DNA from: Primulina eburnea
Lineage: Eukaryota > Streptophyta > Magnoliopsida > Lamiales > Gesneriaceae
Length of the DNA: 64,000 nucleotides
Direction: 5' to 3'
NCBI RefSeq assembly: GCF_022965805.1
Contig: NC_133105.1
Coordinates: 24,872,978 to 24,936,977 of the forward strand
In this document: positions 22,801-32,873 of the stretch, one piece after another
How positions within the stretch are numbered: the first letter of the stretch is position 1
How the letters are laid out: every line of letters starts with the position of its first letter
Made by a program: the position numbers and the translations under genes
Notes under the pieces: model-generated
Seen by the model: the letters and a program-made list of their open reading frames with translations, nothing else
Database searches by the model: none
Told to the model about the DNA's origin: nothing

Positions 22801-25800
22801 AAAGAACAAAAGCCGAACAAGAGGAATATAAGAAATTAACCAAATAACAATTGAAGCAAGCCTTTGTTCAACAAAACAATCACATATGCATTGTGCTACC
22901 AAAAGTCACCACACACAAACACTGTCCTAAAAGAACCCTATGAATACAAACATAATGTCCAAGTCATCTACTCAGAGTACTTACATCATGCAATATAAGT
23001 TCGGTAACGTGAATCTGATCAGCAATGCCACTCTCAACCACTGTCTGCAAAGAGAAAAGAAACCTAGCAGTAACTTCGAGTACATTAACATATGTAAATT
23101 TCATGTGTCACTAGAGCCACAAAGAAAACTAAACAACCACAAAATCATGTGTTTTTTTTTTGGGAAGGACATGCCGGAGAACAGAAGGTACCTTAAGTAT
23201 CAAGGGAAGAGTGGACAGCTCAACTGAAGGCAACTCCCTCAGCTTGCTGTCGACGTTGTGGTATGTTTCATCTGAAAAATGGCTTAGCATAAATGGAGCA
23301 TCACAACTATATATTTATGCCAGGATATGCTATAAACTGAAATTTTTCACAAAAAAGGCTGAATCCATTCCAAAAATTCCAGATTATAAAAAACACAGGT
23401 ACTTATAAGTGACGCTATAAGAGCTGACTAACTATAGTTAGAAGTGAATTGAGTCTTAAAGCCTACATGTAAGCTTCAATAGTGTAGTGAGATCAAAATC
23501 TGATAAGGCTGCCATTGTGGGTGATCAACTAATTGAAAAAAGGAACTGTAATTCAGAATCCAACATATAGGCTATAGCTGTTCGTCTCACTTTAAATCAT
23601 TCACAAGGAAAATAAAAATGGCTTTAATATTCTTCCCTGCCCTCTCAAACACATAAGGTTTTCATTATACCATGCTGTCTCTTAGATTAGTACGAAGGCC
23701 AAAGTTTGAGAAGCAAAGAGAGTAAAGAGAAGGCATAAAATAAATTAACAGAAAAACCAAGAAATCAACATCACATACCAGTAAGTGAGCTAAAGTGCAT
23801 ATTCCTTTGTGCACTACATATATGATCCCTAAACAAACAAGCATATGAACCAAAATAAGATAAACTAAACACTGAAATTAAATAGCAAGAGAAAGGAAAA
23901 ACAAAACAGGTATAAAATATATCTGATACTAGCCATATATATGAGCAACCGGTAGTCTCTTGGAAGCTAAGAGCCAATTCAGTTGAGAACTCAGGATCCC
24001 TCCACGAAATGATTGTATCTGAAGGTATATGATCAAATATAATCCATAGAAACCGGAAGAAGCATGAGTTTTCCTTTCGTAAAGGGAAATAAATATAATA
24101 AGAGATACCTTCTTGTTTATGATAAATATCATCAGAGCTGATTCGATGTAAAAGTAATGTTTCACTGTCCTCCTCATCAATAACAAACAGTCCCACATCT
24201 TCAGACCTCTGGAACACAAGTGACAACGTTTCTATCTCTCATACTGGAATGTTATAATGTTAAGAAAAAACTTTTGACAAAAGGAACCACAAAGATGTCA
24301 AACCTCCAGATAATCAACAGTGACATGGCCAGTTCCTTGATCATCCCATTTCCCATCCTCATTCAGGCGATATACTTTAACTCGCTAAGAGAAAGACAAA
24401 AACAGGTGAAGTATGAGAGAACAAATTTCCGTGTATACAAATATTAATTAGGTAACAAACAACTGAATGTATTAAAGCAATTTTTAAGTTTATATTACGA
24501 ATCAATTGATGCAGGTAGAAAAAATGGTAAAACGCCGTATCTTCCATGGATGCAGAGGAAGGATGCAAAGTTGTTAAGGACAAAGAACACTAAGGCACAT
24601 GCTGAGCCATGTCTTACTAAGGCATGGGCGCACAGCACACTGAGGAATAGTTTTTTAGAATTTAAACATGTGAATAAAATTTTGTAATGAATATAGACTT
24701 CACAAAGCATTAAACAACAAAGAAACAATCAATAATGCACAAGTGAAGCATGGCTATATTCCATTTCAGCAACACAATACTTTAAACTAAGGCGAAATTG
24801 AAACATTGTGCCTGTAGGCACATCAAGATGTGTGGACATATGTGTGACTTACATCCAAGACCCGCTTCTAACTACAGAGATACACCTTGCCATATCTTTA
24901 TATGCAAAGGTTAGCTTCAATGCCCTTGTGGTATTTTATTAACCACATAAGAGTGTAGGAAACAAGACAGCCAGCATGCGTCCAAGGCTGTCAGGATAAA
25001 ATATTTTCCTTGGCCGACCTCGCAATTATGATACCAATAAATTCTAGACATGGCTATATGATCGTCAAGTATGACTATATCAAAAGGTGCATCCTGCATC
25101 TTTTGACAGCTTACCCATGAATGCTGATGAAAGACCATAATATCGTACAAATGCCTTTTCTTACCATGAATCCCATAAAACATACAGATATCCACAACCA
25201 TTCAATTCTCAATGAAGCATGTTAGGCTAATTGCCAATCATTTTTTTGCTCGACCAGATTATTTCATCATAGTAATTGCATTATACAGACACTTAGATTA
25301 AATAAAAAGTCACAACATGCTAGTATATAAACTAGTTCTTGGAGATTAACAACTAACTACTGTAGCTCAAAATTGTGGATTAGATCCACATTTTGAAAGT
25401 TCGACAGGTGAGTAGCCCTGAGATGTTATCAAGAGATTATAATTCCTTTATATGCTGCAGACAAAAGCAAATAATTTATTCTTAGGAGCAGTAGCCTCTG
25501 GCATTTATAAACCAAAACTACACAGAATCAACGGAAGTAACGGTAAACGTACCACATCAACAGAAAACAATCAAATATTTAGGATAAGCAAACCAGATGT
25601 TTCTCCATTTAAACAAAAAACTAGCTAAATGAGCAGCTTAAAATGCACTTGGAAGCTGGAAATTAAAAAAAAAATACAGGGGAAAATTCATCTTTGTCAA
25701 ATAAAAGCACATGGTGGAATTTCGGATAAACTCGTTAGAACACAAGAATCCTTGCTTAACTTTCATATCAGTATCCTGACCTGCATGGAACTGCTGGAGT

Positions 25801-25825
25801 TTGGCGATTTCTCTTGAGCGCCCAT
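15471..25825 (-). CDS. PP4R3A: Protein phosphatase 4 regulatory subunit 3 (SMEK/PSY2 family), 24 coding exons
   Basis: PP4R3 is the targeting subunit of the nuclear PP4 phosphatase complex (DNA repair, meiosis, miRNA biogenesis in plants). Exons, 5' to 3': 25781-25825, 24304-24384, 24109-24208, 23934-24018, 23779-23828, 23192-23271, 22985-23044, 22354-22453, 22190-22267, 21385-21449, 21156-21224, 20997-21074, 20815-20910, 18802-18872, 18578-18655, 18384-18474, 17974-18069, 17624-17841, 17424-17538, 16660-16791, 16455-16562, 16273-16382, 16058-16162, 15471-15981. They sum to 2622 nt (873 residues) and every phase agrees. Residues 16-120 form the EVH1-like domain (RVKVYRLNEDGKWDDQGTGH); the SMK-1/DUF625 core follows (about 130-330), then ARM-like repeats. 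The acidic tail has EKEEEDYFNEGSDEED, DDDDEDDEEY, a basic NLS (PLKRKSVSKEEPEAKRLQR) and the family end SSPEMAVSGS. One intron appears to be GC-AG. The A/B paralogue assignment is not resolved. Confidence 0.95.
19581..20020. mobile_element. MITE inside the large PP4R3 intron
   Basis: The left end TGGGGTGTATTCAATGTAGA and the reverse complement of the right end (AGGAGTGTGTTGTATTCAAT) are inverted copies, and the inner sequence 'aatttaatgactttt' is also matched on the other side. TAG flanks both ends, as in the 3-bp duplications of PIF/Harbinger-type elements. It is about 440 bp and non-coding, and sits in the 1.9-kb intron between exons 13 and 14. Confidence 0.7.
19771..19812. repeat. (TA)n microsatellite
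   Basis: About 20 uninterrupted TA units lie in the middle of the intronic MITE, followed by a further imperfect TA stretch. Confidence 0.95.
23829..23933 (-). other. Probable GC-AG intron in PP4R3 (between coding exons 4 and 5)
   Basis: The exon ends in CSYI plus TG of a Trp codon and is followed by GCTAGTATC; the next exon starts GGATCATATATG after 'gtttag'. Only a GC donor keeps the conserved WDHIC junction in frame. A GT donor one codon later would shift the frame. Confidence 0.65.
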
Positions 25826-25934
25826 GGAAATGAATAGCTTTGCCCCGCGCAAAGATAGATTGAATTGGTGAAGTAGATTTTGAATAGAAATTTAGGGTTT
25901 TGTGGAGAGGAAAAGGGGAGAGGAGAGAAAGCTA

Positions 25935-25976
25935 TGACGTCAGGCTGTGTGATGGGATCAATTGGAAAAACCCTAA
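25935..25976. promoter_or_regulatory. PP4R3 promoter motifs: TGACGTCA and telo-box
   Basis: The palindrome TGACGTCA at 25935-25942 is the full bZIP/CRE-type site. AAACCCTAA at 25968-25976 is a telo-box, a motif enriched just upstream of plant genes for growth and translation. They lie 110-150 bases ahead of the start codon, so they fall in the core promoter or 5' UTR. Function is inferred from position and consensus only. Confidence 0.5.
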
Positions 25977-26147
25977 CCGCTAAAGCTCCCCCGTTCTCTC
26001 TTTCTTCTCTCCGATCTCTTTTTTATGCGATTTCTCTCCGCCCACCCATACCCAACACAGGAGTCTTTGCTTCACTTACATTTCTACCCTTGCTGCCACC
26101 CCTATTTCTTTATATATCACCTTTTGGGGCTTTTTTTATATTACCAA

Positions 26148-26893
26148 CTAGCATTTAATCCGTCGACCGGAATGATATTATTAAAAATTAATGAAAAATA
26201 AATAGATATTTAAATTAAAAAAATAATATAATTATAAAAATTGTTGTGAAAAACTAAAAATTTATGCTAAAAAATAAAAATCTCAAACTCTCAAAATTTA
26301 CCAAACTACACACTTTATAATATTTTTCTCTCTACTCAATTGTGAATTTATTCACAAACGGTGAGCCTATTTATAGAATCTTTTTACAAATAATCCAAAA
26401 ATAAAATACACCATTACCTACATCATCACACTAATTTTCAATATTTACAACTCTTATTTTCAACATTCAAATATTCAACATTTAAATATTCAATACACAC
26501 ATTTTAAATATTAATTTTCAACAAAAACTATTTTTTCGCTAATTTTAAAAAACTTTTTTAAATACAATGCATCTCGATTATTTTTTGACTAATAATCACT
26601 ATCATATATCAAATTTTAGATTGTATTATCTTATGTCAATGGCATGATGCTTAATGTAGTTTATGTTTTCAATAGATATTAGTTTCAATTTAAATAAAAA
26701 AAATCATTTAGTACATAAATTATATTTGAATTAATATAAAAATAAATTAAATTCAAATTTGAACTAAATAATCAATGCAACCAAGAAGTTATCATTTATT
26801 GCAGTACACATATTTCAATATCCATGATATATCTTTCCTTTTTTTAGAAATGACATTTTGGCGGGAAATTACTATTTTTGGCAAAAAACTCTG

Positions 26894-26897
<4 letters not shown>
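26148..26897 (-). mobile_element. Non-autonomous Helitron derivative, copy I
   Basis: The 3' terminus on the minus strand is CTAG at 26148-26151 followed by T, with a decayed GC-rich hairpin just inside. From about 26525 the sequence matches the last ~80 bp of the helicase gene at 27993 onward ('ttaaatacaatgcatctcgatt'), followed by a block that recurs at 26936-27318 and 59505-59700, and ends at 'ctctgcttttatatata'. Bases 26255-26525 have no counterpart in the other copies and may be a separate insertion. It lies about 320 bp upstream of the PP4R3 start codon. Confidence 0.65.

Positions 26898-26935
<38 letters not shown>
26898..26935. repeat. (TA)n microsatellite
   Basis: About 18 TA units fall exactly at the border between Helitron copy I and the next partial copy, at the same place where other copies read 'ctctgctttta' followed by a few TA units. 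Confidence 0.95.
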
Positions 26936-26939
<4 letters not shown>

Positions 26940-27318
26940 TTAAAAAACTTTCTTAAATACAATACATGTCGATTATTTTTTGGCTAATAATCAATATCAT
27001 ATATCAAAATTTTAGATTGTGTCAGTCTATGGCAATGACATGATGCTTAATATAGTTTATGTTTTCAATAGAGATTAGTTTCAATTTAAATAAAAAAATA
27101 AAAATCATATAATACATAAATTATATTTGAATAATATAAAAAAAATTAAATTCAAATTTGAACTAAATAAATCGATATAATCAATGCAAGCAATAATTGA
27201 AGTTATCATTTATTGCAGTACACATATTTCAATATTCATGATATATCTTTCCTTTTTTAGAATTGACATTTTGGCGGGAATTACTATTTTTGATAAAAAC
27301 TCTGCTTTTATATATATA
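26936..27318 (-). mobile_element. Non-autonomous Helitron derivative, partial copy
   Basis: The block repeats 26530-26900 with clear similarity (helicase tail remnant, then 'gtttatgttttcaatagagattagtttcaattt', here cited only as a locator by its first and last words, then 'ctctgcttttatatata'). It lacks the 3' hairpin terminus and begins within the helicase remnant. Its right edge is the 5'-type end 'TATATAAAAGCAGAG' (minus strand), which abuts the CTAG terminus of the next Helitron at 27319. Confidence 0.6.
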
Positions 27319-27345
27319 CTAGTATTTCACCCGTGCGATGCACGG
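27319..27345 (-). other. Helitron 3' terminus: hairpin plus CTAG
   Basis: Read on the minus strand: CCGTGCATCGCACGG (6-bp arms, 3-nt loop), 8 bases, then CTAG followed by T. This is the defining 3' end of plant Helitrons (hairpin about 10 bases ahead of CTRR, insertion between A and T). It closes the Helitron that carries the Rep/helicase gene. Confidence 0.85.
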
Positions 27346-27992
27346 ACAATTATTTTTTCTAATTAATGATTAAAATTATTAAGTATGATAGTCTGTTTCA
27401 CTTTCTCCATAACGTGACTGTTTATCAAACTGAAATGTCTATTGTTTTCATATACTTATAGAGCTTAACAATGAAACACTGAATAAAAGAGTTATTTTTG
27501 TATTTTGGCTGAACACGCTTGTATTGGACAATGAATGATATAATGTGTTTATCAATTATATCATATACACATATAAATTTATGTACTATGTACAAAACAA
27601 AAATTGTAATAAAAATAATGGGGTTTTAATTTCAATAAGGGGTCATATTCTAATTTAAATTTGAAATTTGAAAAGTCATCGAATTTACATGATACAATAA
27701 CATAATAAATTGGTACAATAACATATAAATTATATATTTTATATTAAACAATTAATATGTTAAACAGATACATACATTATACATAATTTTTTCATTCAAC
27801 AAATTCATTTTGGGGAATTTTACTAAATTGAGCATACAAATTTGCTTGTGTATATATATGCGATGTACGAGATGTTAGTTTATATAATTAAATATTAAAA
27901 TTATTAAGAATGCACATTTGAATAAATAATTAAAATTAAAATACTAATAAACTAAATGGATTATAGATCATACAATTAAAAACAAAAAGAAA
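27346..27992 (-). mobile_element. Helitron 3' non-coding region
   Basis: AT-rich sequence between the stop codon of the helicase and the CTAG terminus. No further gene is seen. Confidence 0.6.
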
Positions 27993-29630
27993 TTACAAAT
28001 TTTGAAAAACTTCCTTAAATACAACATTTGTCGTTGATTTTTTCGGGTTGCTATCACTATCACATATCAAACTTTTTAGACCATTAGGATTCGTAACTTT
28101 GGATACAGCAACGTACAACTGACCATGACTAAAAACTGGGTTCTTCAAAAAAAGTCCTACATGAGACAATGATTGCCCCTGACTTTTGTTTATTGTCATT
28201 GCGTATGATACAATCAAAGGATATTGTCTTCGTTGAAATTTAAAAGGAAGTCTTGGATCAGAAGGAGTCAATGACATTCTTGGAATAAGCACTTTATGAC
28301 CTGCGTTACTTCCAGTTAGAATTTGTCCTTCCAAAACATGGTTTCCGAGCCTTGTCACGATCAATCTTGTGCCGTTGCATAATCCAAGAGAATGATCTAT
28401 ATTCCGCAGCAACATAACCGGAGTTCCCACCTTCAAATTTAACTCGTGATTCGGTACTCCAGAACATCTTATTCCATTTAAGAATTCAGGGGTATGCACA
28501 ACATTCAACAGATCAACGTTTCTATCTGAGTGACACGTCGTATCGGAACTTAAATACAACCTTCCCTCTGAATGGTTTAGAGATATCATGTATTCATTTA
28601 TGGACTGAACGACGTCAAGTGTTGGTGCCAAAATAGCTCTTTGCTGAAAATATTCATTGTTGTTGATATTGTTGTCGAATGACGGATACGTACTCTCAAC
28701 TATTGCTGCAATAGAATCATTGCAATCTTTGATCAAAAGTTCATCAGGAATATCTATTGTCGCATAACTTTCATTTTGTTCTCCAATTTCTCCAATTTTT
28801 CCATCTCCTAAATTAGCAATCCAATCTGAAATTTTTTTGATTTTAGCACATTCTTCATCAGAACCTAAATTCTGTAATCGTATATTTTTCGTCAATCTCA
28901 AAAATATACATTGTCTCCAAAGATATGAAGAATTGATAGTGGCGTGAAAAATATCTTGTCTACTGCCTTTTGGAATAACAGGCAATATTTGTCGAAAATC
29001 GCCACCAAAAACAACAGTTTTGCCTCCAAAAGGCAAATGAAGGCTTGAAGGATTGACAAATCTCATTAGGCAAAAACTTGTGTGAGACGGTCTCACGGGT
29101 CGTATTTGTGAGACGGATCTCTTATTTGGATCACCCATGAAAAAGTATAACTTTTTATGCTAAGAGTATTACTTTTTTATTGTGAATATGGGTAGGGTTG
29201 ACCCGTCTCACGGATTATGACCCGTGAGACGGTCTCACATGAGACTCACTCATCTCATTATATCTTTCATGATTTTATCCAAAGCTTCAAAACAAAACTT
29301 ATGTGTCATTGGAGCCTCATCCCAAATGATAAGTTTAGATTTTAAAATAAGCTCTGCAAGATGACTCATTTGTTTGATATTGCATGTTGATTCCTCATTG
29401 GGATTAAATGGAATTGCAAAACGGGAATGATCAGTTCTTCCACCAGGCAGTAGAAGAGATGCTATACCACTTGATGCCACATTCAAGACAATTTCCCCCT
29501 TCGATCTCAAGTATGCGGACAGAGTCTTCCAGACAAATGTTTTTCCAGTACCTCCATATCCATATACAAAGAATACTCCTCCCTTATTTGAAACAACTGC
29601 TTTCATTATTGAAACGTCTACTCGTTTTAA
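27993..29630 (-). pseudogene. Helitron helicase domain (PIF1-like), split by a MITE
   Basis: This is the SF1B helicase half of a Helitron Rep-helicase. The upstream part (29250-29630) has Walker A GYGGTGKTFVWK and Walker B LIIWDEAPM. After the MITE at 29069-29251 the frame resumes with FVNPSSLHLPFGGKTVVFGG and DFRQILPVIPKGSR (motif III region), then LKVGTPVMLLRN, and ends with TINKSQGQSL and GQLYVAVSKVTN, the C-terminal motifs of the PIF1 family. Removing the MITE and one target copy leaves the two parts in frame, so the MITE is the only lesion seen in this half. The N-terminal side is cut at about 29630 by an LTR fragment that separates it from the Rep half. Confidence 0.92.
29069..29251. 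mobile_element. 183-bp MITE with 9-bp target duplication
   Basis: Flanked by ATCTCATTA at 29060-29068 and 29252-29260. Both subterminal regions carry the palindrome GTGAGACGGTCTCAC and the ends are partly inverted (TGTGAGAC). A 9-bp duplication suggests Mutator-type mobilisation. It contains no ORF of its own. A truncated relative is at 1-110. Confidence 0.88.
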
Positions 29631-32257
29631 AATGCGTAAATATTTTTTTTTTAAAAAAAAACTCTCCTTTTGAAAATAACCATTTAATTAAATCGCATAC
29701 ATGCACTCCTATTTTAAAAACGTCATTTAAAAATCATCATGAGTAATTGCCAATAAAATATACCGAAGTGAAGACGAGGAAAATCCTAACATCAATTGTA
29801 AAATAACACAGCTTAAAATACTCGTATCCTCTCAAATATGAAATCATAATAATGCGGAATAATCATAGGTCCTCGGGTAGTGTCGCCCACCAGGTCCACT
29901 GACTCAGAGTCCAGCGCCTCCAGTCTCCTCGACATCGAACTCACCTGCATCACACACGCCTAGTGAGTCTAAAGACTCAACACACCTGTACCATTAATAA
30001 CAAGTACATATACATATCACACAGCAGTGAAAAATATCATACTCAATATATCTTTCATGAACTTAAAAGCATAACATAAACGTGTCGTATAAAATCATGT
30101 CGTGTCAACTCATGTCATCTCATGTCAGCTCATATTTTCATATACGTGTCAAAACAGCTCATCGTGTCATCATACACTTAAACATTTTCTTTTAATTGAA
30201 TTCAGTTCATTAGTTGTGACTTTCGTATCAGCTCTATCGAATCAGCTCTATCGATGGATCCCTCTATAAAAACCGTGGTACCCGGCGGCGAGGGACATCA
30301 GCGACAGCATTACCCGCCCACTGAGCCCGGGCCTCAGCTCATCATATCTTATGTCATCGTATACATATACATCGTCAGTCACAACCAAATCACATCCTTC
30401 AAAAAAATCTTCATTTTCATCACTTAATAAAAACATGCATATACGTAACTTTTCCTTTAAACCAAGCATGCAATGTATTTATCATAATTGCATGAAAATC
30501 GTAAAAAAATTATGCATAAACATTTAAAATATCATATATTTGTGCTCAGGGCGCTGCTAGGACCAAAATCTAACCCCGGGTGCAAAATGACCATTTTGCC
30601 CCTGAAAACCCGAAAATTCTCGTTTTAATCCTGGACCTGTAAAATTGACCCGAAGCTTACCAAACTCCTTAAAATATCCAAAACATATTTAAAAATATTC
30701 CTAGACGTAATTTCGAGCCAAAAATACAACTGAACCGATTCGTTTTAAAACTTGGACCGCGTCCCGGTTTTAACCCGAATCGACTCGATACTTAACCCAA
30801 ATTTTCCCTAACTTTTACCTTACCTTAAAAACACTTAATTGGTACTAATACAATGTCATGAAGTTGCCAAACTCACGCTGAAATTTCCAGAATGTTACAG
30901 GAACTCTCGGTCCTCTCCCCTTTCACCACCTCATGTGTTCTTATCTTCCTAAAATCTCACGCCCTAAAGCTAACCCCTCGTTCCACCATGAACCAGCCTT
31001 CCGAGGACTTAGACTAGACTCTAAGGCACTTATCAGAACCAAGAAACCATCACCATGCACGCTCTCAACAGCTTGAGTCCGAGGAACACCAACGAACTCC
31101 TTACCGAGACTACCCTTTCCGACATGGCACGATTGGTTGATCCTTCGACTCCAGCGTTGATTTAGCCATTCCAGCCCCCATCTCAGACCCACCAGGTTCT
31201 GGTCCAGGGCTGGAGAAAATTCCATCACGCAGCAGAGCCAAAGAACACGACCGAGCACTCCAATTCTCACAAATCACCAATACCCGATTGTCCCTCTCTC
31301 AAAACTCATCGATCTAGACCCTGCAGCACACACCAGCACCTAAGCCTCATAAATCACGATCTGTACAATCCCTTACCATCCTAGTACAGCAGCCCCTTTA
31401 CACCACAATCCAGAAATCGTGAGTAAAAATAAAAGAAATACATGCCATGAACAAAAACCGAAAATCCTCCATTTTCTTGATAGATCGAGAATATTTCATG
31501 CAAAGAAACATACAATGCAGATATATATGACATGAATGATGCAGAAAAGAGGGTACAAAGCGTGCCTTTGGAGTGTGAAGCTCAAGAACAAGCCAAAACC
31601 GATGGTGTCTCTAGCTGGAGATGATAAACCGAGAGGAGATTTGGTATTGTTGAGTGGTGTCGTCTGGTTGGATTTTAAAACCGATTGGGGAGGAGATTTG
31701 AGTAGACATGTAACGTATATGACAGCGTGGGATTACGGTTGTCAAATTTAACTCATAATAATTAGTGGATTGATTAAATGGTTAATGGGTCTTAATAAAA
31801 TAATTAAGGGTTTTAAGCTCAACAATCTTAGAATAGGCCCATTAAATTTAAACGCACTCCAAAAAAATATTTTGTGTTGAAAAGAATTTAAAAATATTAG
31901 TCGAAGCCTCGAAACGACTCCCGATTCGATAAAATTCGCGTACCGTAAAAATAAGAATCATGCGGGTAAAAATACCCAAAAATTCTCATTTTTTGAAAAA
32001 TACCCTTAAAACACCCTATATTAATTTATAAAAATAAATCGTGAAATAAAATAATTTTTCTGAAAATTCTCTGATCTCCGTTCCTCTTCGATCGTGAAAT
32101 GCACCTAAAAATCCTAATGCATGAATTTCGTGAATTAAATTCTATAATTCATGAATTATGCATAGAATGCCTAAAAATAATTAAGTACGTAATTAAAAAT
32201 TAAAATCCTAGATTGCATGCACTTGGATTACGCGAATTTAAATTCCTGGACCTTACA
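29630..32257 (-). repeat. LTR of a truncated Tekay-like gypsy element (LTR4)
   Basis: The right edge is 'ccttaca' at 32257, i.e. TGTAAGG on the minus strand, directly preceded there by a polypurine tract (complement of 32258-32272, 'actctcccccccctt'). The left part aligns with the R/U5 part of the element-2 LTR: 'ggtcctcggg' and 'ctagtgagtctaaagactca' occur in both. The left boundary is not exact. Small ORFs inside (for example 30941-31270) have no motif. Confidence 0.7.
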
Positions 32258-32294
32258 ACTCTCCCCCCCCTTAAATAGAATTTCGTCCTCGAAA

Positions 32295-32873
32295 TTAGAA
32301 CGTACCGAATAACTCCGGGTAGCGAATCCTCATCTCGGTCTCTGTCTCCCACGTGGCCTCCTTCTCGGAGTGATTCAACCACTTGATTTTGACCATCTGA
32401 ATCACCTTATTCCGGAGTCTCTTCTCCTGCCTATCCAAGATCTGAGTCGGTCTCTCCTCGAAGGATAAGTGCGGTGTCAGCTGAAGTGGCTCATAGTTAA
32501 GCACATGTGAAGGATTCGACATGTACTTACGTAGCATAGAGACGTGGAACACATTATGCACTCCCGCCAGACTCGGTGGTAAATCAACTCGGTATGCGAG
32601 TGTCCCTACCCTCTCTAGGATCTCAAATGGTCCGATGAATCTAGGGCTGAGCTTGCCCTTCTTCCCGAACCTCATCACTCCCTTCATCGGTGCGACCTTC
32701 ACAAAAACATGATCCCCTACTGCGAACTCAAGATGTCGCCGTCTCCGATCAGCATAACTCTTCTGACGGCTCTGAGCAGTCCTCATCCTGTCTCTAATCC
32801 TGACCACTAGGTCTGCTGTTTGTCTAACAATATCCGGTCCCAACTCTGCTCGCTCTCCTACCTCATCCCAATA
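32295..32873 (-). pseudogene. Gypsy (Tekay) integrase C-terminus and chromodomain, truncated
   Basis: The frame 32295-32843 encodes the end of a chromovirus pol: the basic YADRRRRHLEFAVGDHVFVK linker, the GPF module (SPRFIGPFEILERVG), VFHVSMLRKYM, and a C-terminal chromodomain-like tail with VKIKWLNHSEKEATWETE and a final YPELFGTF. Only the last ~190 codons of pol are left. Its 5' side stops abruptly at about 32873 ('catcccaat'), where Helitron Rep sequence resumes. It shares high similarity with element 2 at 47828-48400. Confidence 0.88.

Noticed and set aside
25880..26158. 92-codon ORF opposite the PP4R3 promoter
   Set aside because: Overlaps the 5' UTR/promoter and pyrimidine-rich tract of PP4R3 on the other strand; no motif.
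30941..31270. 109-codon ORF on the minus strand
   Set aside because: Lies wholly inside the LTR of the truncated gypsy element and has no match to Gag or Pol.
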